This document shows, piece after piece, positions 21,219 through 29,413 of a DNA stretch of 64,000 bases; the first letter of the stretch is position 1, and every line of letters begins with the position of its first letter. The translations under genes were made by a program, and so were the position numbers. Source of the stretch: Herbaspirillum sp. GW103 (GTDB taxonomy: Bacteria > Pseudomonadota > Gammaproteobacteria > Burkholderiales > Burkholderiaceae_D). The notes under the pieces are model-generated. The model did no database searches, was not told the origin of the DNA, and saw only the letters and a program-made list of their open reading frames with translations. The DNA lies in the NCBI RefSeq assembly GCF_000261365.1, contig NZ_AJVC01000003.1, forward strand, positions 930,001 to 994,000, read 5' to 3'.

Positions 21219-21653
21219 ATGACCGACTGGGCTATCTGGCTGGTGCTGGCTGGCGGGCTGCTGGGTGCAGAACTCTTCACAGGCACCTTTTACCTGCTCA
21301 TGATCGCGCTGGGCATGGCGGCCGGTGCCATCGCCGCGTGGTGCGGGCTGGTGCTGGAGTGGCAGTTGCTGATGGCCGCCGTGGTGGGTGTGGCTGCCGT
21401 GCTGGGCTTGCGCCGCAGTCCTTATGGCCGCCTGCGCCGCAGCAGCGCCAACGATGATCCCAATCTGCTGCTGGATATCGGCCAGAGTGTCGAGGTTGCG
21501 GCCTGGCAGTCGCACGGCAACCAGTTCATGGCGCGCGTGCCTTATCGCGGCGCACAGTGGGATGTGGAGCTGCTGCCCGGCCATCATGCCAGTCCCGGCA
21601 GCTTCGTCATCCGCGAAATCCGTGGCAGCCGCTTGCTGGTTGCGCCGCGTTGA
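21219..21653 (+). CDS. NfeD-family membrane protein
   Basis: A 144-aa protein with two or three hydrophobic helices (residues ~5-65) followed by a soluble C-terminal OB-fold (residues ~80-144, with GQSVEVAAW and VPYRGAQWDVEL), the short NfeD architecture without the serine-protease domain. NfeD proteins are genetically paired with SPFH/stomatin proteins, as here, and are thought to act together in membrane quality control. Confidence 0.88.
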   Translation: MTDWAIWLVLAGGLLGAELFTGTFYLLMIALGMAAGAIAAWCGLVLEWQLLMAAVVGVAAVLGLRRSPYGRLRRSSANDDPNLLLDIGQSVEVAAWQSHGNQFMARVPYRGAQWDVELLPGHHASPGSFVIREIRGSRLLVAPR

Positions 21654-21671
21654 TCGGTATCTTCATTCCTT

Positions 21672-21680
21672 CCCCCCCCC
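21672..21680 (+). repeat. Nine-C homopolymer upstream of the SPFH gene
   Basis: A run of nine cytosines lies 22 nt before the start of the SPFH gene and just upstream of its AGGAG. Tracts of this kind can vary in length by slippage and change expression; here that is only a possibility. Confidence 0.7.
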
Positions 21681-21701
21681 TCTCGTTTTCAGGAGAATTC
21701 C

Positions 21702-22613
21702 ATGCTGGGTAGCGTTACTCTGGTCATTTTCTTCCTTGCCATCGTCTTCGTCGTGCAGACGGTCAAGGTGGTCCCGCAGCAGCACGCCTGGGTGGTCGAA
21801 CGCCTGGGCAAATACCACGCCACGCTGGCCCCGGGTCTGAACATCGTGGTGCCCTTCATCGACCGCGTGGCCTACAAGCACATCCTCAAGGAAATCCCGC
21901 TGGATGTGCCGCCGCAGGTCTGCATCACCAAGGACAACACCCAATTGCAGGTCGACGGCATCCTGTATTTCCAGATCACCGATCCGATGCGCGCCTCTTA
22001 TGGCTCCTCCAACTACATCGCCGCCGTCACGCAACTGGCCCAGACCACGCTGCGCTCGGTGATCGGCAAGATGGAACTGGATAAAACCTTTGAAGAACGC
22101 GACCACATCAACACCGCCATCGTCAGCGCCATCGATGAATCGGCCGAGAACTGGGGCGTGAAGGTGCTGCGCTACGAGATCAAGGACCTGACCCCGCCCA
22201 AGGAAATCCTGCATGCCATGCAGGCCCAGATTACCGCTGAACGCGAAAAGCGCGCCCTGATCGCCGCCTCCGAAGGCCGCAAGCAGGAGCAGATCAACAT
22301 TGCCACCGGCGAGCGTGAAGCCGCCATTGCCCGCTCCGAAGGCGAGAAGCAGGCTTCCATCAACCGCGCCCAAGGTCAGGCCGCCGCCATCCTTGCGATT
22401 GCCGAAGCCAGTGCCGAGGCCATCCGCAAGACCGCCGCCGCCATCGAGCAGCCGGGCGGCTCGGACGCCGTCAACCTGAAGGTGGCCGAGCAGTACGTGG
22501 AAGCCTTCGGCAAGCTGGCCAAGACCAACAATTCCATCATCGTGCCGGCCAACCTGTCGGACATGAGCGGGCTGATCGCTTCGGCCCTGCAAGTGGTGAA
22601 ACAACAGAAATAA
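21702..22613 (+). CDS. SPFH/stomatin-like membrane protein (QmcA type)
   Basis: A 303-aa protein with one N-terminal membrane helix (residues ~2-22), then the SPFH/band-7 domain with VPQQHAWVVERLGKYHATL near residue 26 and DVPPQVCITKDNTQLQVDG, and an alanine/glutamate-rich coiled coil (residues ~175-260). Relatives form large membrane-anchored assemblies that bind FtsH-type proteases. AGGAG lies before the ATG. It is co-directional with nfeD, 48 nt downstream. Confidence 0.92.
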   Translation: MLGSVTLVIFFLAIVFVVQTVKVVPQQHAWVVERLGKYHATLAPGLNIVVPFIDRVAYKHILKEIPLDVPPQVCITKDNTQLQVDGILYFQITDPMRASYGSSNYIAAVTQLAQTTLRSVIGKMELDKTFEERDHINTAIVSAIDESAENWGVKVLRYEIKDLTPPKEILHAMQAQITAEREKRALIAASEGRKQEQINIATGEREAAIARSEGEKQASINRAQGQAAAILAIAEASAEAIRKTAAAIEQPGGSDAVNLKVAEQYVEAFGKLAKTNNSIIVPANLSDMSGLIASALQVVKQQK

Positions 22614-22616
22614 GTC

Positions 22617-23873
22617 ATGCGTCCACGTTTTACGTCCGTTCTCATGGTCAGGCTGCTGGCGGCTGGCCTGGTGTGCATTTCCGTTGGCGCCGCCGCGCAG
22701 GAGGTCGACCAGGCCGCCCTGGCCGAACGCGTCGACCAGCAGATGACGCAATTGCTGGCGCAATATCCGGTGCCGGGGGCCAGCATCGCGATTGCCTATC
22801 AGGGCAGGCCGGTCTACCAGCGCGGCTATGGCATGGCGGTGACCGAAACCAACACGCCGGTCACGCCCATCACACGTTTTCGTATCGGCAGCATCTCCAA
22901 GGCGGTGACGGCTGTGGCGGTGCTCAAGCTGTTCGAGAAGGAATTGCCGCAGGCGCTGGATCGTCCCGTGTTCGGCCCGGAGGGCTTGTTGCCGGACTCG
23001 GCCTATCCCGATTTCGCCCAGCCGCTGGATCAGCGGGTGTTGAAGATCACCCTGCGCGAACTCCTGCAGCACACCAGCGGCTGGGGTGGCAGCGACTATG
23101 ATCCGCAATACGATCTGGTCAACATCGCCAGGGCGCGCCAGGTGCCGGCCCCGGCCTCGGCGTACGACGTGATGGCCTACGTGCTCAAGCAACGCTTGCT
23201 GGATGCAGCGCCCGGAAGTGAATATTTCTACAGCAATTTCGCCTACAACGTCCTGGGCCGCATCATCGAGCAGAAGTCCGGCATGTCCTACGAGCAGGCG
23301 GTACAGTCGCTGGTGTTCCAGCCTTCCAGGGTGGAGGACGCCGCCATCGCCGGCGACCGCCGCATCGAGCGCGCGGCCAATGAGACTGTCTACTACGATG
23401 ACCCGCGCTGGCCCGCGGTCGCCGATCGCGACGGCAGCGGCGCCACCGGTCCGGAGTCCTACTCGGGGCTGCACTTCCGGAGCATGGATGCCACCGCTGG
23501 CTGGATCGCCACGGCCACCGATCTGGTGCGCTTTGCCGATGCCACGCAAGGACGCGGCATGCCGGCCTTGCTGCAGCCGCAGACGCTGGCGCTGATGCAG
23601 CAGCGCAATCCCGCCCAGGCCGAGAACAACTACGGGCTGGGCTGGGTCGTCACCCGCAGCCATGGCGTGGAGATCCTCTCCCACAGCGGCGCACTGACTA
23701 CCGGCACCTATGCCTACCTGCAATGGCGTGCCGATGGCTGGACTTGGGCCGTGCTGATGAACCGCTTGCCGATTCCCTATCCGCCCGAGCAAGGCGTGAC
23801 CGAGCTGCAGGCTTTCCAGGTGGCGGTGCAGCGCGGGCTGATGAATGCCATCATCAATCCGGCTGCGCCCTGA
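22617..23873 (+). CDS. Secreted serine hydrolase of the beta-lactamase class C / penicillin-binding-protein-like family
   Basis: A 418-aa precursor with a signal peptide (residues 1 to about 27, ending AAAQ). Active-site motifs in order: SISK with Ser92 and Lys95, YSN at 205-207, and HSG at 356-358, the trio of the Pfam beta-lactamase (PF00144) family. Members include esterases, D-aminopeptidases and AmpC-type lactamases; the substrate here cannot be told. It begins 3 nt after the SPFH stop, so it is probably co-transcribed. Confidence 0.88.
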   Translation: MRPRFTSVLMVRLLAAGLVCISVGAAAQEVDQAALAERVDQQMTQLLAQYPVPGASIAIAYQGRPVYQRGYGMAVTETNTPVTPITRFRIGSISKAVTAVAVLKLFEKELPQALDRPVFGPEGLLPDSAYPDFAQPLDQRVLKITLRELLQHTSGWGGSDYDPQYDLVNIARARQVPAPASAYDVMAYVLKQRLLDAAPGSEYFYSNFAYNVLGRIIEQKSGMSYEQAVQSLVFQPSRVEDAAIAGDRRIERAANETVYYDDPRWPAVADRDGSGATGPESYSGLHFRSMDATAGWIATATDLVRFADATQGRGMPALLQPQTLALMQQRNPAQAENNYGLGWVVTRSHGVEILSHSGALTTGTYAYLQWRADGWTWAVLMNRLPIPYPPEQGVTELQAFQVAVQRGLMNAIINPAAP

Positions 23874-23897
23874 CCCAGGGATCAGCCGCACATTGAA

Positions 23898-23930
23898 AAG
23901 CCCCGTCCGGCTTGAAGCGGGACGGGGCTT
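23898..23930. terminator. Hairpin between convergent genes
   Basis: AAGCCCCGTC (23898-23907) pairs with GACGGGGCTT (23921-23930). It lies between the plus-strand hydrolase and the minus-strand kinase gene and could serve either; T tracts are short on both sides. Confidence 0.7.
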
Positions 23931-23956
23931 GATGTGATGGATGCTGACCGCGGCGT

Positions 23957-25378
23957 TCAGCTCTCCAGCGTTTCTCCGCGTGCCGGCTCGTCGGCCATGA
24001 AGGGCAGGGTAATGTCCACCCGCAGCCCGCCATCACGCCGGTTGGCGGCACGGATGAAGCCCTGGTGCGCCTCCACGATGCGGCGGGCAATCGATAGTCC
24101 CAGTCCATGTCCGGCACTGTTGCTCTTGGTACGGCTGCTGCGGAAGAACAGTTCGAAGATGCTGTCCATTTCTTCCTCCGGCACGCCCGGCCCGCGATCC
24201 AGGATGGACAGGTGCAGCAGCTTGTTGTCTTCGTCGATCTCGGTCACGACCTGTACCGCCGTCTCGGGCGCGGTGTGCTTGATGGCGTTGCGCAGCACGT
24301 TTTCGATGGCGCGGTAGAGCAGTTCAGGATTGCCCTTGACCTGCACCCTGCAATCGATGCTGCTTTCCACCTCCTTGCCCAACGCCTCGGCCTCGAAACT
24401 GGCGTCATTGGTCATGTCGGCCAGCAAGGGCTGGATGGCGATGGCTTCTTCCATGGAGCCGGGCACATTGGCTTCCAGGCGCGAGAGGGTCAGCAATTCA
24501 CCCACCAGCTTGTCCATGCGCACGCTCTCGCGTTCGATGCGTTCCAGGGTCAGTTCCAGCTTGTCCTTGTCTTGCACGCGCGCCAGGCCGATGGCCATCT
24601 GCAGGCGCGCAATGGGTGAGCGCAGCTCGTGCGAGACGTCGTGCAACAGGCGGCGCTGGCTTTCCATCAGGGTGCGCAGCTTGCTCGTCATGACGTCGAA
24701 GTCGCGGCCCAGGTCGGCCAGTTCATCGTTGCGGGCGCTCATGACCGGCTCCAGCTCAAGATCCAGATTGCCATTGGCGGCCTGGTTGAGGGCGTTCTTG
24801 AGATGCCGGATCGGATGCGAGAAGTACCAGGCCAGCAGCAGCGCAAACACCAGACTGGCCAGCAGCGCCACGACGATGGGCATGGTCGGGAAGAACAGCG
24901 GCTTGGGACCGTGCTCCTTCATGAAGCGCGGCTCGGGACCCGGCATGCCCCCCGGCGGCGGACCGAACTCGTCGTTGGGCGTGGGAATGAACATCAGGTA
25001 GCTGTGGCCGTTGGCGGCCTTGACCAGCTCCACCACCCGGCGATCACGCTCGGTGGTCAGCACCCGGCGTGCCTGTGCTACCAGATGCGCAGACACCTCG
25101 CGGCCCATCAGGTCCTGGTTGTTTTCGTCGACCGCATACAGTTGCAGGCGATGTGGCCGACCTTCGTTGATCAGGCTGCGCAGGGCTTCCGGGCCTCCGA
25201 ACTGCAGGGTGGCGGCGGCCGAGCGGATCATGAAGGAAGCCGGCGGACTGAGGTCGATCTCCGAATTGCGGTTGCTGCGTTCCAGATTCTCGATCCAGAA
25301 CAGCACGCCCACGCCGAAGGTGGCAGTGATCTGGGCGATCGCGATGAAGAAGAAGAACTTCCAGAAAAGCCGGCCCAC
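23957..25378 (-). CDS. Sensor histidine kinase, CpxA-like
   Basis: A 473-aa inner-membrane kinase: membrane helix 1 (residues ~7-29), a periplasmic sensor (~30-165, containing a glycine/proline-rich stretch near 138-150), helix 2 (~167-186), HAMP (~187-240), the dimerisation domain with phospho-acceptor His250 in SHELRSPIARLQ, and an ATPase domain with NVLRNAIKHT and GHGLGLSIA. This resembles CpxA. The start is GTG 25378, one base after the stop of the response regulator gene, so the two are one operon. The CpxR-type boxes upstream support the Cpx assignment. Confidence 0.88.
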   Translation of the reverse strand: MGRLFWKFFFFIAIAQITATFGVGVLFWIENLERSNRNSEIDLSPPASFMIRSAAATLQFGGPEALRSLINEGRPHRLQLYAVDENNQDLMGREVSAHLVAQARRVLTTERDRRVVELVKAANGHSYLMFIPTPNDEFGPPPGGMPGPEPRFMKEHGPKPLFFPTMPIVVALLASLVFALLLAWYFSHPIRHLKNALNQAANGNLDLELEPVMSARNDELADLGRDFDVMTSKLRTLMESQRRLLHDVSHELRSPIARLQMAIGLARVQDKDKLELTLERIERESVRMDKLVGELLTLSRLEANVPGSMEEAIAIQPLLADMTNDASFEAEALGKEVESSIDCRVQVKGNPELLYRAIENVLRNAIKHTAPETAVQVVTEIDEDNKLLHLSILDRGPGVPEEEMDSIFELFFRSSRTKSNSAGHGLGLSIARRIVEAHQGFIRAANRRDGGLRVDITLPFMADEPARGETLES

Positions 25379-25379
25379 T

Positions 25380-26069
25380 TTATTCCTTGATGAACTGATA
25401 GCCCAGGCGGTAGACGGTCTGAATGCAGCTCTTGTCGCTGCCCAGCGCGGCGATCTTCTGACGGATGCTGGAGAGGTGCACGTCGATGTTGCGGTCGAAG
25501 CGCGCCAGCGGACGGCCCAGGCCCTGTTCGGACAGGGTCTGCTTGCTGACCGGCTTGCCGGCGTTGCGGGCCAGGACTTCGAGCAGGTTGAATTCGCTGC
25601 TGGTCAGTTCCAGCGGGCGGCCGTTCCAGGTGGCGCGACGCTGTTCCGGCCACATCGACAGGGCACCCACGGCCAGCGGGGAATAGGGCGCCTGCTCACT
25701 GTTCTCGGCCGAGGCGCGGCGCAGGATGGCACGGATGCGTGCGGCAATCTCGCGCGGGGTGCAGGGCTTGGGGACGTAGTCGTCGGCACCCAGTTCCAGG
25801 CCGATGATGCGGTCGGTGTCGTCGCCCTTGGCGGTGAGCATCACCACCGGCATGTTGCTCTTGGCGCGGATGCGGCGCAGGGTGTCGACGCCGTTCAGGC
25901 GCGGCATCATCACATCCAGCACGGCGATGGCGTACTGTCCGGTAAGCGCCTCGGCGGCACCGGCTTCACCGTCATGGGCGACGTTGACTTCGAATTTTTC
26001 CTGCTCCAGGTATTCCTTGAGCATCTCGACGAGTTCCACGTCATCGTCGATCAAAAGCACTTTAGACAT
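25380..26069 (-). CDS. OmpR-family response regulator, CpxR-like
   Basis: A 229-aa protein: receiver domain (residues 1 to about 120) with acidic pocket DDD at 8-10, phospho-acceptor Asp52 in VLDVMMPRLNG and the conserved lysine in KPCTPRE, then a winged-helix DNA-binding domain ending VYRLGYQFIKE. The usual KPF is KPC here. The promoter region carries three TTTAC half-sites (GTAAA on the coding strand), two with 5-base spacing as in the E. coli CpxR consensus GTAAA-N5-GTAAA, suggesting autoregulation. Confidence 0.88.
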   Translation of the reverse strand: MSKVLLIDDDVELVEMLKEYLEQEKFEVNVAHDGEAGAAEALTGQYAIAVLDVMMPRLNGVDTLRRIRAKSNMPVVMLTAKGDDTDRIIGLELGADDYVPKPCTPREIAARIRAILRRASAENSEQAPYSPLAVGALSMWPEQRRATWNGRPLELTSSEFNLLEVLARNAGKPVSKQTLSEQGLGRPLARFDRNIDVHLSSIRQKIAALGSDKSCIQTVYRLGYQFIKE

Positions 26070-26168
26070 TGCTGCATTCCATTCTCGAATTGCCCTGCCT
26101 CCAGGCCGCAGGGCGTCGGCAGCCCGTAATATGCCGTAAAAGGTTTTGCAGAAGTGTTTCAGTCCTTC

Positions 26169-26197
26169 TTTACAATTGCATCTTTACATTCATTTAC
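26169..26197 (-). promoter_or_regulatory. CpxR-type binding site upstream of the response regulator
   Basis: Three TTTAC half-sites at 26169-26173, 26183-26187 and 26193-26197 (GTAAA on the minus strand). The last two are 5 bases apart, exactly the GTAAA-N5-GTAAA consensus known for CpxR. The site lies about 115-130 nt upstream of the regulator start codon. Confidence 0.7.
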
Positions 26198-26327
26198 CGC
26201 GCTTGGCGACCTGCCCGAAGAGCAGGTGAACTCGCATTTCGCTTCCCGGATATTCACCAGTGCCAGGCGGCAACCCGCATCGCGCCTGGCCTGGAGCGGG
26301 ATGGTGGGGAACCGGGCTTAACAAGAC

Positions 26328-26342
26328 TTTACTCGGCTTTAC
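26328..26342 (-). promoter_or_regulatory. Second CpxR-type binding site, proximal to the Ser/Thr-rich gene
   Basis: TTTAC at 26328-26332 and 26338-26342 with the 5-base spacer TCGGC: again GTAAA-N5-GTAAA when read on the minus strand. It lies about 100 nt before the start codon of the plus-strand gene. Confidence 0.7.
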
Positions 26343-26440
26343 GCAGCAGGCGTGAACTTAACACGTCTTGATGACCGATACTTTTGGCATGTACAAGGGA
26401 GCGATGCACGGGGCATCGCGCACAATAAAAGGAGTCCGTC

Positions 26441-27187
26441 ATGGCCATGAGCAGCGTGTCGTCCAGCAATTTCAGTCTCGCCAATCTGTCGGCGTTATCC
26501 GGTAGCAGCGGCTTTTCCACCAGCGCCACCGCGCGCACCGATGTGCCGCCACCGCCGCCGCCACCGCGCGCAGAGAAGGGCGGCGGCCTGATCGGTGCGC
26601 TCAAGGATATCCTGTCCTCGCTGGGCGTGGAGCTCGACAGCACCTCCACCAGTGCCACTTCGGCCAGTTCGGCCACCTCGACTTCCTCTTCCAGCAGCAT
26701 TTCGTCCTCCAATGTCGATTCCAAGCTCGATGCCTTCCTGCAGGAGCTGATGGCGGCGTTGCAGGGCCAGAACAATTCGCCCCCGGGGCCGCCGCCGTCC
26801 GGCGCGACCTCTTCCACGGACAGCGCCAGCAGCACCGACAGCGTGGCGGCGACCAGCGATACCAGCAGCACTGCCAGCACCAGTAGCACGGCCAGCACCG
26901 ACACTACCGTGCGTTCCTACACGCCTGGCGGCCGCCCGCCGCCGCCCGGGGGTGGTCTGGAGACCGATCTCCAGAGCCTCATTTCCAGTCTTTCCGGCAG
27001 CAGCAGCGGGACCGATGCCGGTTCCAGCGATGGCACCGTGTCTTCGCTGGAGAGCGCCTTCAGCAATCTGCTCAGTTCGCTGGGTGCGTCCTCGAGCACG
27101 ACGTCTCTCTCCAGCTTCCTGCAGAACCTGCAAAGCAAGCTGGCCGCAGGCAAGACCACCGGCAACCTGATCGACACGACCGCGTGA
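26441..27187 (+). CDS. Ser/Thr-rich low-complexity protein of unknown function, probable Cpx regulon member
   Basis: I do not recognise this 248-aa protein. It is dominated by serine, threonine, alanine and glycine, with two proline runs (near residues 35-42 and 165-171), and has no cysteine or tryptophan. Short hydrophobic modules recur: GALKDILSSLGV, LQELMAALQG, LQSLISSLSG and FSNLLSSLGA, each followed by a Ser/Thr-rich linker. No signal peptide or membrane segment is obvious. Harpin-like secreted proteins share such composition, but no homology is claimed. AAAAGGAG precedes the ATG and a CpxR-type box lies about 100 nt upstream, suggesting an envelope-stress-linked or secreted product. Confidence 0.75.
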   Translation: MAMSSVSSSNFSLANLSALSGSSGFSTSATARTDVPPPPPPPRAEKGGGLIGALKDILSSLGVELDSTSTSATSASSATSTSSSSSISSSNVDSKLDAFLQELMAALQGQNNSPPGPPPSGATSSTDSASSTDSVAATSDTSSTASTSSTASTDTTVRSYTPGGRPPPPGGGLETDLQSLISSLSGSSSGTDAGSSDGTVSSLESAFSNLLSSLGASSSTTSLSSFLQNLQSKLAAGKTTGNLIDTTA

Positions 27188-27233
27188 GGGGACGGGTGCT
27201 TCGGTCGACGGTGGCCGTGCTAAGCTGCCGGCC

Positions 27234-28820
27234 ATGAATGCTCCCGACCCCGCCACCCTGGCCGGCATCATGGGCCTGATGTGCGAGGCCATCGCCCTGC
27301 GCGGTGCCGGCCAGCCTGGCGCGGCCCTGGCCGCACTGGATCAGGCCCTGCTGCTCGATGCCGGCTTTCTTCCCGTGCACATGCAGCGCGCTGCCCTGCT
27401 GCTGGAGCGCGCCGATCTGGCCGGCGCAGCCGCCGCCTACGAAGCTTGTCTCGATCTGGTTCCTGACTACGACGAAGCCCGGGTGGCGCATCGCGCCGTC
27501 CTGCTGCAATGGATCGATGCCCTGGAAGCCCGGCGCGTCCAGCAAGACCTGTCGCGCACCGACAGGCTGGTTTTGCTGGCGCGCCTGCATTACCGGCTCG
27601 ACCAGCCGCAGCAGGCGCTGGCGGCCATCGAAGCCGCCTGCCCGCTGCCCTGGCTCGACCAGCAGACCCTGTACGCCGACATCCTGCTGCGGCTCAATCG
27701 ACATGAGCAAGCGCTGGATTGCTATTCCCCCGACGCAGAGGAGGGCGAGACGCGCGCCCTGATCGCCTTCAACCGTGCCGACATCCTGCGCCGCATGGGC
27801 CGGATCGAGGCGGCGCAGGCCGGATATGAAGAAGCCTTGCGTTGCTACCCCGACTTCCCCCAAGCCCAGGTGGGGCGCGCCCATATGCTGCTCACGCGCG
27901 GGGACTATGTCCAGGGATGGTGCGCACATGAAGTTCGCTTCCAGATTCCGGAGCTGGCGCGGCGTGCCATTGTCAGCCCCAGTGCGCGCTGGCAGCCGGG
28001 CGAGGCGCTCGGCGGCAAGCACGTACTGTTGTGGTCCGAGCAGGGGCAGGGCGATTGTCTGCAATTTGTCCGCTATCTGCCTTTGGTGGCGCAGCAGGCG
28101 GACCGGGTCACGCTGTGTGCACCGGCGGGCTTGCTGGCCGTTGTGGCCCCGTCCTTTCCGCAGGTGCGCTGCGTGGCGCATGTCGACGAGGTCGGAGCGC
28201 ACGATTGCCATGCTTCCCTGCTCAGCCTGCCCCTGCTGCTGGAGCGGCCGCATCCGCGCCAGGCACCGTCCCCTCCCTATCTGCTGGCCGACCCGGCACG
28301 CGTGCAGGACTGGCAACGGCGTCTCTGCGAGGGAGCCGGTGCCGCAAGCCCGGTCCGCCTTCCCCGTATCGGGCTGGCCTGGGCCGGACGCCAGTACGCC
28401 ACCCCGCATCCCAGCCGTGATGTGCCGCTGGCCGATCTGCTGCCGCTGTTTGATCTGCCGGTGGAAGTGGTCAGCCTGCAGAGGGAGATCCCGCTGACCG
28501 ATCAGGCGCTCCATCAGACCCTGGCCGCCAGGCTCACGACTCTGCCTCTTGCAGACTGGGGTGATACCGCTGCGCTGGCCTGTGCGCTGGACCTGATCAT
28601 CAGCGTCGATACCGCCGTGGTGCATCTGGCCGGTGCGCTGGGCTTGCCCTGTTTTCTGCCGCAGCGGCTGGAGGGGGAGTGGCGCTGGGGCAGGGAGGGG
28701 GAGCAGAGTGTCTGGTATCCCTCGGTGAAGCTGTTCCGGCAGCAAGAGCGCGGGCAGTGGGGCAGTGTCGTCGACGAGATCATTGCCGCTTGTCGTGCGC
28801 GTTTTGCCGAGTGGGCATGA
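27234..28820 (+). CDS. TPR-domain glycosyltransferase-like protein
   Basis: A 528-aa protein: residues ~10-240 hold tetratricopeptide-like repeats (A..G..AAALAALDQAL, YEACLDLVPDYDEARV, GYEEALRCYPDFPQAQV), and residues ~255-528 form a glycosyltransferase-9-like fold with LLWSEQGQGDCLQFVRYLP, GLAWAGRQ and the C-terminal ISVDTAVVHLAGALGLP followed by SVWYPSVKLFRQ. Such fusions are common in Burkholderiales, often in glycan or flagellin glycosylation settings; acceptor and donor are unknown. It begins 46 nt after the preceding gene, without a clear ribosome binding site. Confidence 0.8.
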   Translation: MNAPDPATLAGIMGLMCEAIALRGAGQPGAALAALDQALLLDAGFLPVHMQRAALLLERADLAGAAAAYEACLDLVPDYDEARVAHRAVLLQWIDALEARRVQQDLSRTDRLVLLARLHYRLDQPQQALAAIEAACPLPWLDQQTLYADILLRLNRHEQALDCYSPDAEEGETRALIAFNRADILRRMGRIEAAQAGYEEALRCYPDFPQAQVGRAHMLLTRGDYVQGWCAHEVRFQIPELARRAIVSPSARWQPGEALGGKHVLLWSEQGQGDCLQFVRYLPLVAQQADRVTLCAPAGLLAVVAPSFPQVRCVAHVDEVGAHDCHASLLSLPLLLERPHPRQAPSPPYLLADPARVQDWQRRLCEGAGAASPVRLPRIGLAWAGRQYATPHPSRDVPLADLLPLFDLPVEVVSLQREIPLTDQALHQTLAARLTTLPLADWGDTAALACALDLIISVDTAVVHLAGALGLPCFLPQRLEGEWRWGREGEQSVWYPSVKLFRQQERGQWGSVVDEIIAACRARFAEWA

Positions 28821-28842
28821 GCAGGCCAACCGTGCCGACATG

Positions 28843-28867
28843 AAAACGGCTGCCCAAGGCAGCCGTG
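28843..28867 (-). terminator. Intrinsic terminator of smpB
   Basis: ACGGCTGCC (28846-28854) pairs with GGCAGCCGT (28858-28866), with a TTTT tract on the minus-strand 3' side. It ends the leftward smpB transcript and may also stop the convergent gene. Confidence 0.8.
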
Positions 28868-28896
28868 GTCGCAGTGAGGGGGAATGCAGGTCGGGA

Positions 28897-29346
28897 TCAG
28901 CGGCGGTGCTGCTTCATCGCCGTCTGGATTTCACGCTGGCTGTCGCGTTGCTTTTCGGTCTCGCGCTTGTCGTGCTGCTTCTTGCCCTTGGCCAGGCCGA
29001 TGTCGCATTTGACGCGCCCTTTGCTGTAGTGCAGGTTCAGCGGCACCAGCGTGTAGCCGGAACGTTCCACCTTGCCGATCAGCTTGCTGATTTCGGCGGC
29101 ATTCAAGAGTAGCTTGCGGGTGCGCGTGGTTTCCGGATGCACGTGCGTGGAGGTGCTGGTCAGCGCACTGATGTGGCAGCCGAACAGATAGACCTCGCCA
29201 TTGCGCACGATCACGTAGGCTTCCTTGAGTTGCACGCGGCCGGCGCGGATCGATTTGACTTCCCAACCTTGCAAGACGAGGCCTGCTTCGAATCGCTCTT
29301 CGATGAAGTAATCGAAAAAGGCCTTTTTGTTATCAATAATGCTCAT
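28897..29346 (-). CDS. smpB: SsrA-binding protein SmpB
   Basis: Binds tmRNA and delivers it to stalled ribosomes for trans-translation. The 149-aa protein has the OB-fold core ([20 protein letters not shown], residues ~6-25, then [19 protein letters not shown]) and the basic C-terminal tail beginning [13 protein letters not shown] that reads the empty mRNA channel. It is divergent from ratA with 67 nt between the starts, the usual arrangement. The ssrA gene itself is not in this window. Confidence 0.97.
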   Translation of the reverse strand: MSIIDNKKAFFDYFIEERFEAGLVLQGWEVKSIRAGRVQLKEAYVIVRNGEVYLFGCHISALTSTSTHVHPETTRTRKLLLNAAEISKLIGKVERSGYTLVPLNLHYSKGRVKCDIGLAKGKKQHDKRETEKQRDSQREIQTAMKQHRR

Positions 29347-29413
29347 CTAAATAAAAATTCGTCTCGTCGGTTAAAATTGTGCCTTTGCGATTTTATCAAA
29401 CGGATCACCCTCG

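Larger units (their letters stand above)
26070..26440. other. Divergent regulatory region between the Cpx-like operon and the Ser/Thr-rich gene
   Basis: Gap of 371 nt. It holds two CpxR-type boxes (26183-26197 and 26328-26342) and, close to the plus-strand gene, a small hairpin GCGATGC/GCATCGC (26401-26419) followed by AAAAGGAG at 26427-26434. Confidence 0.7.

Noticed and set aside
22617-23873. Acquired beta-lactamase resistance gene
   Set aside because: The motifs define the wide serine-hydrolase family, and the location beside nfeD/SPFH with no mobile elements argues for a chromosomal hydrolase.
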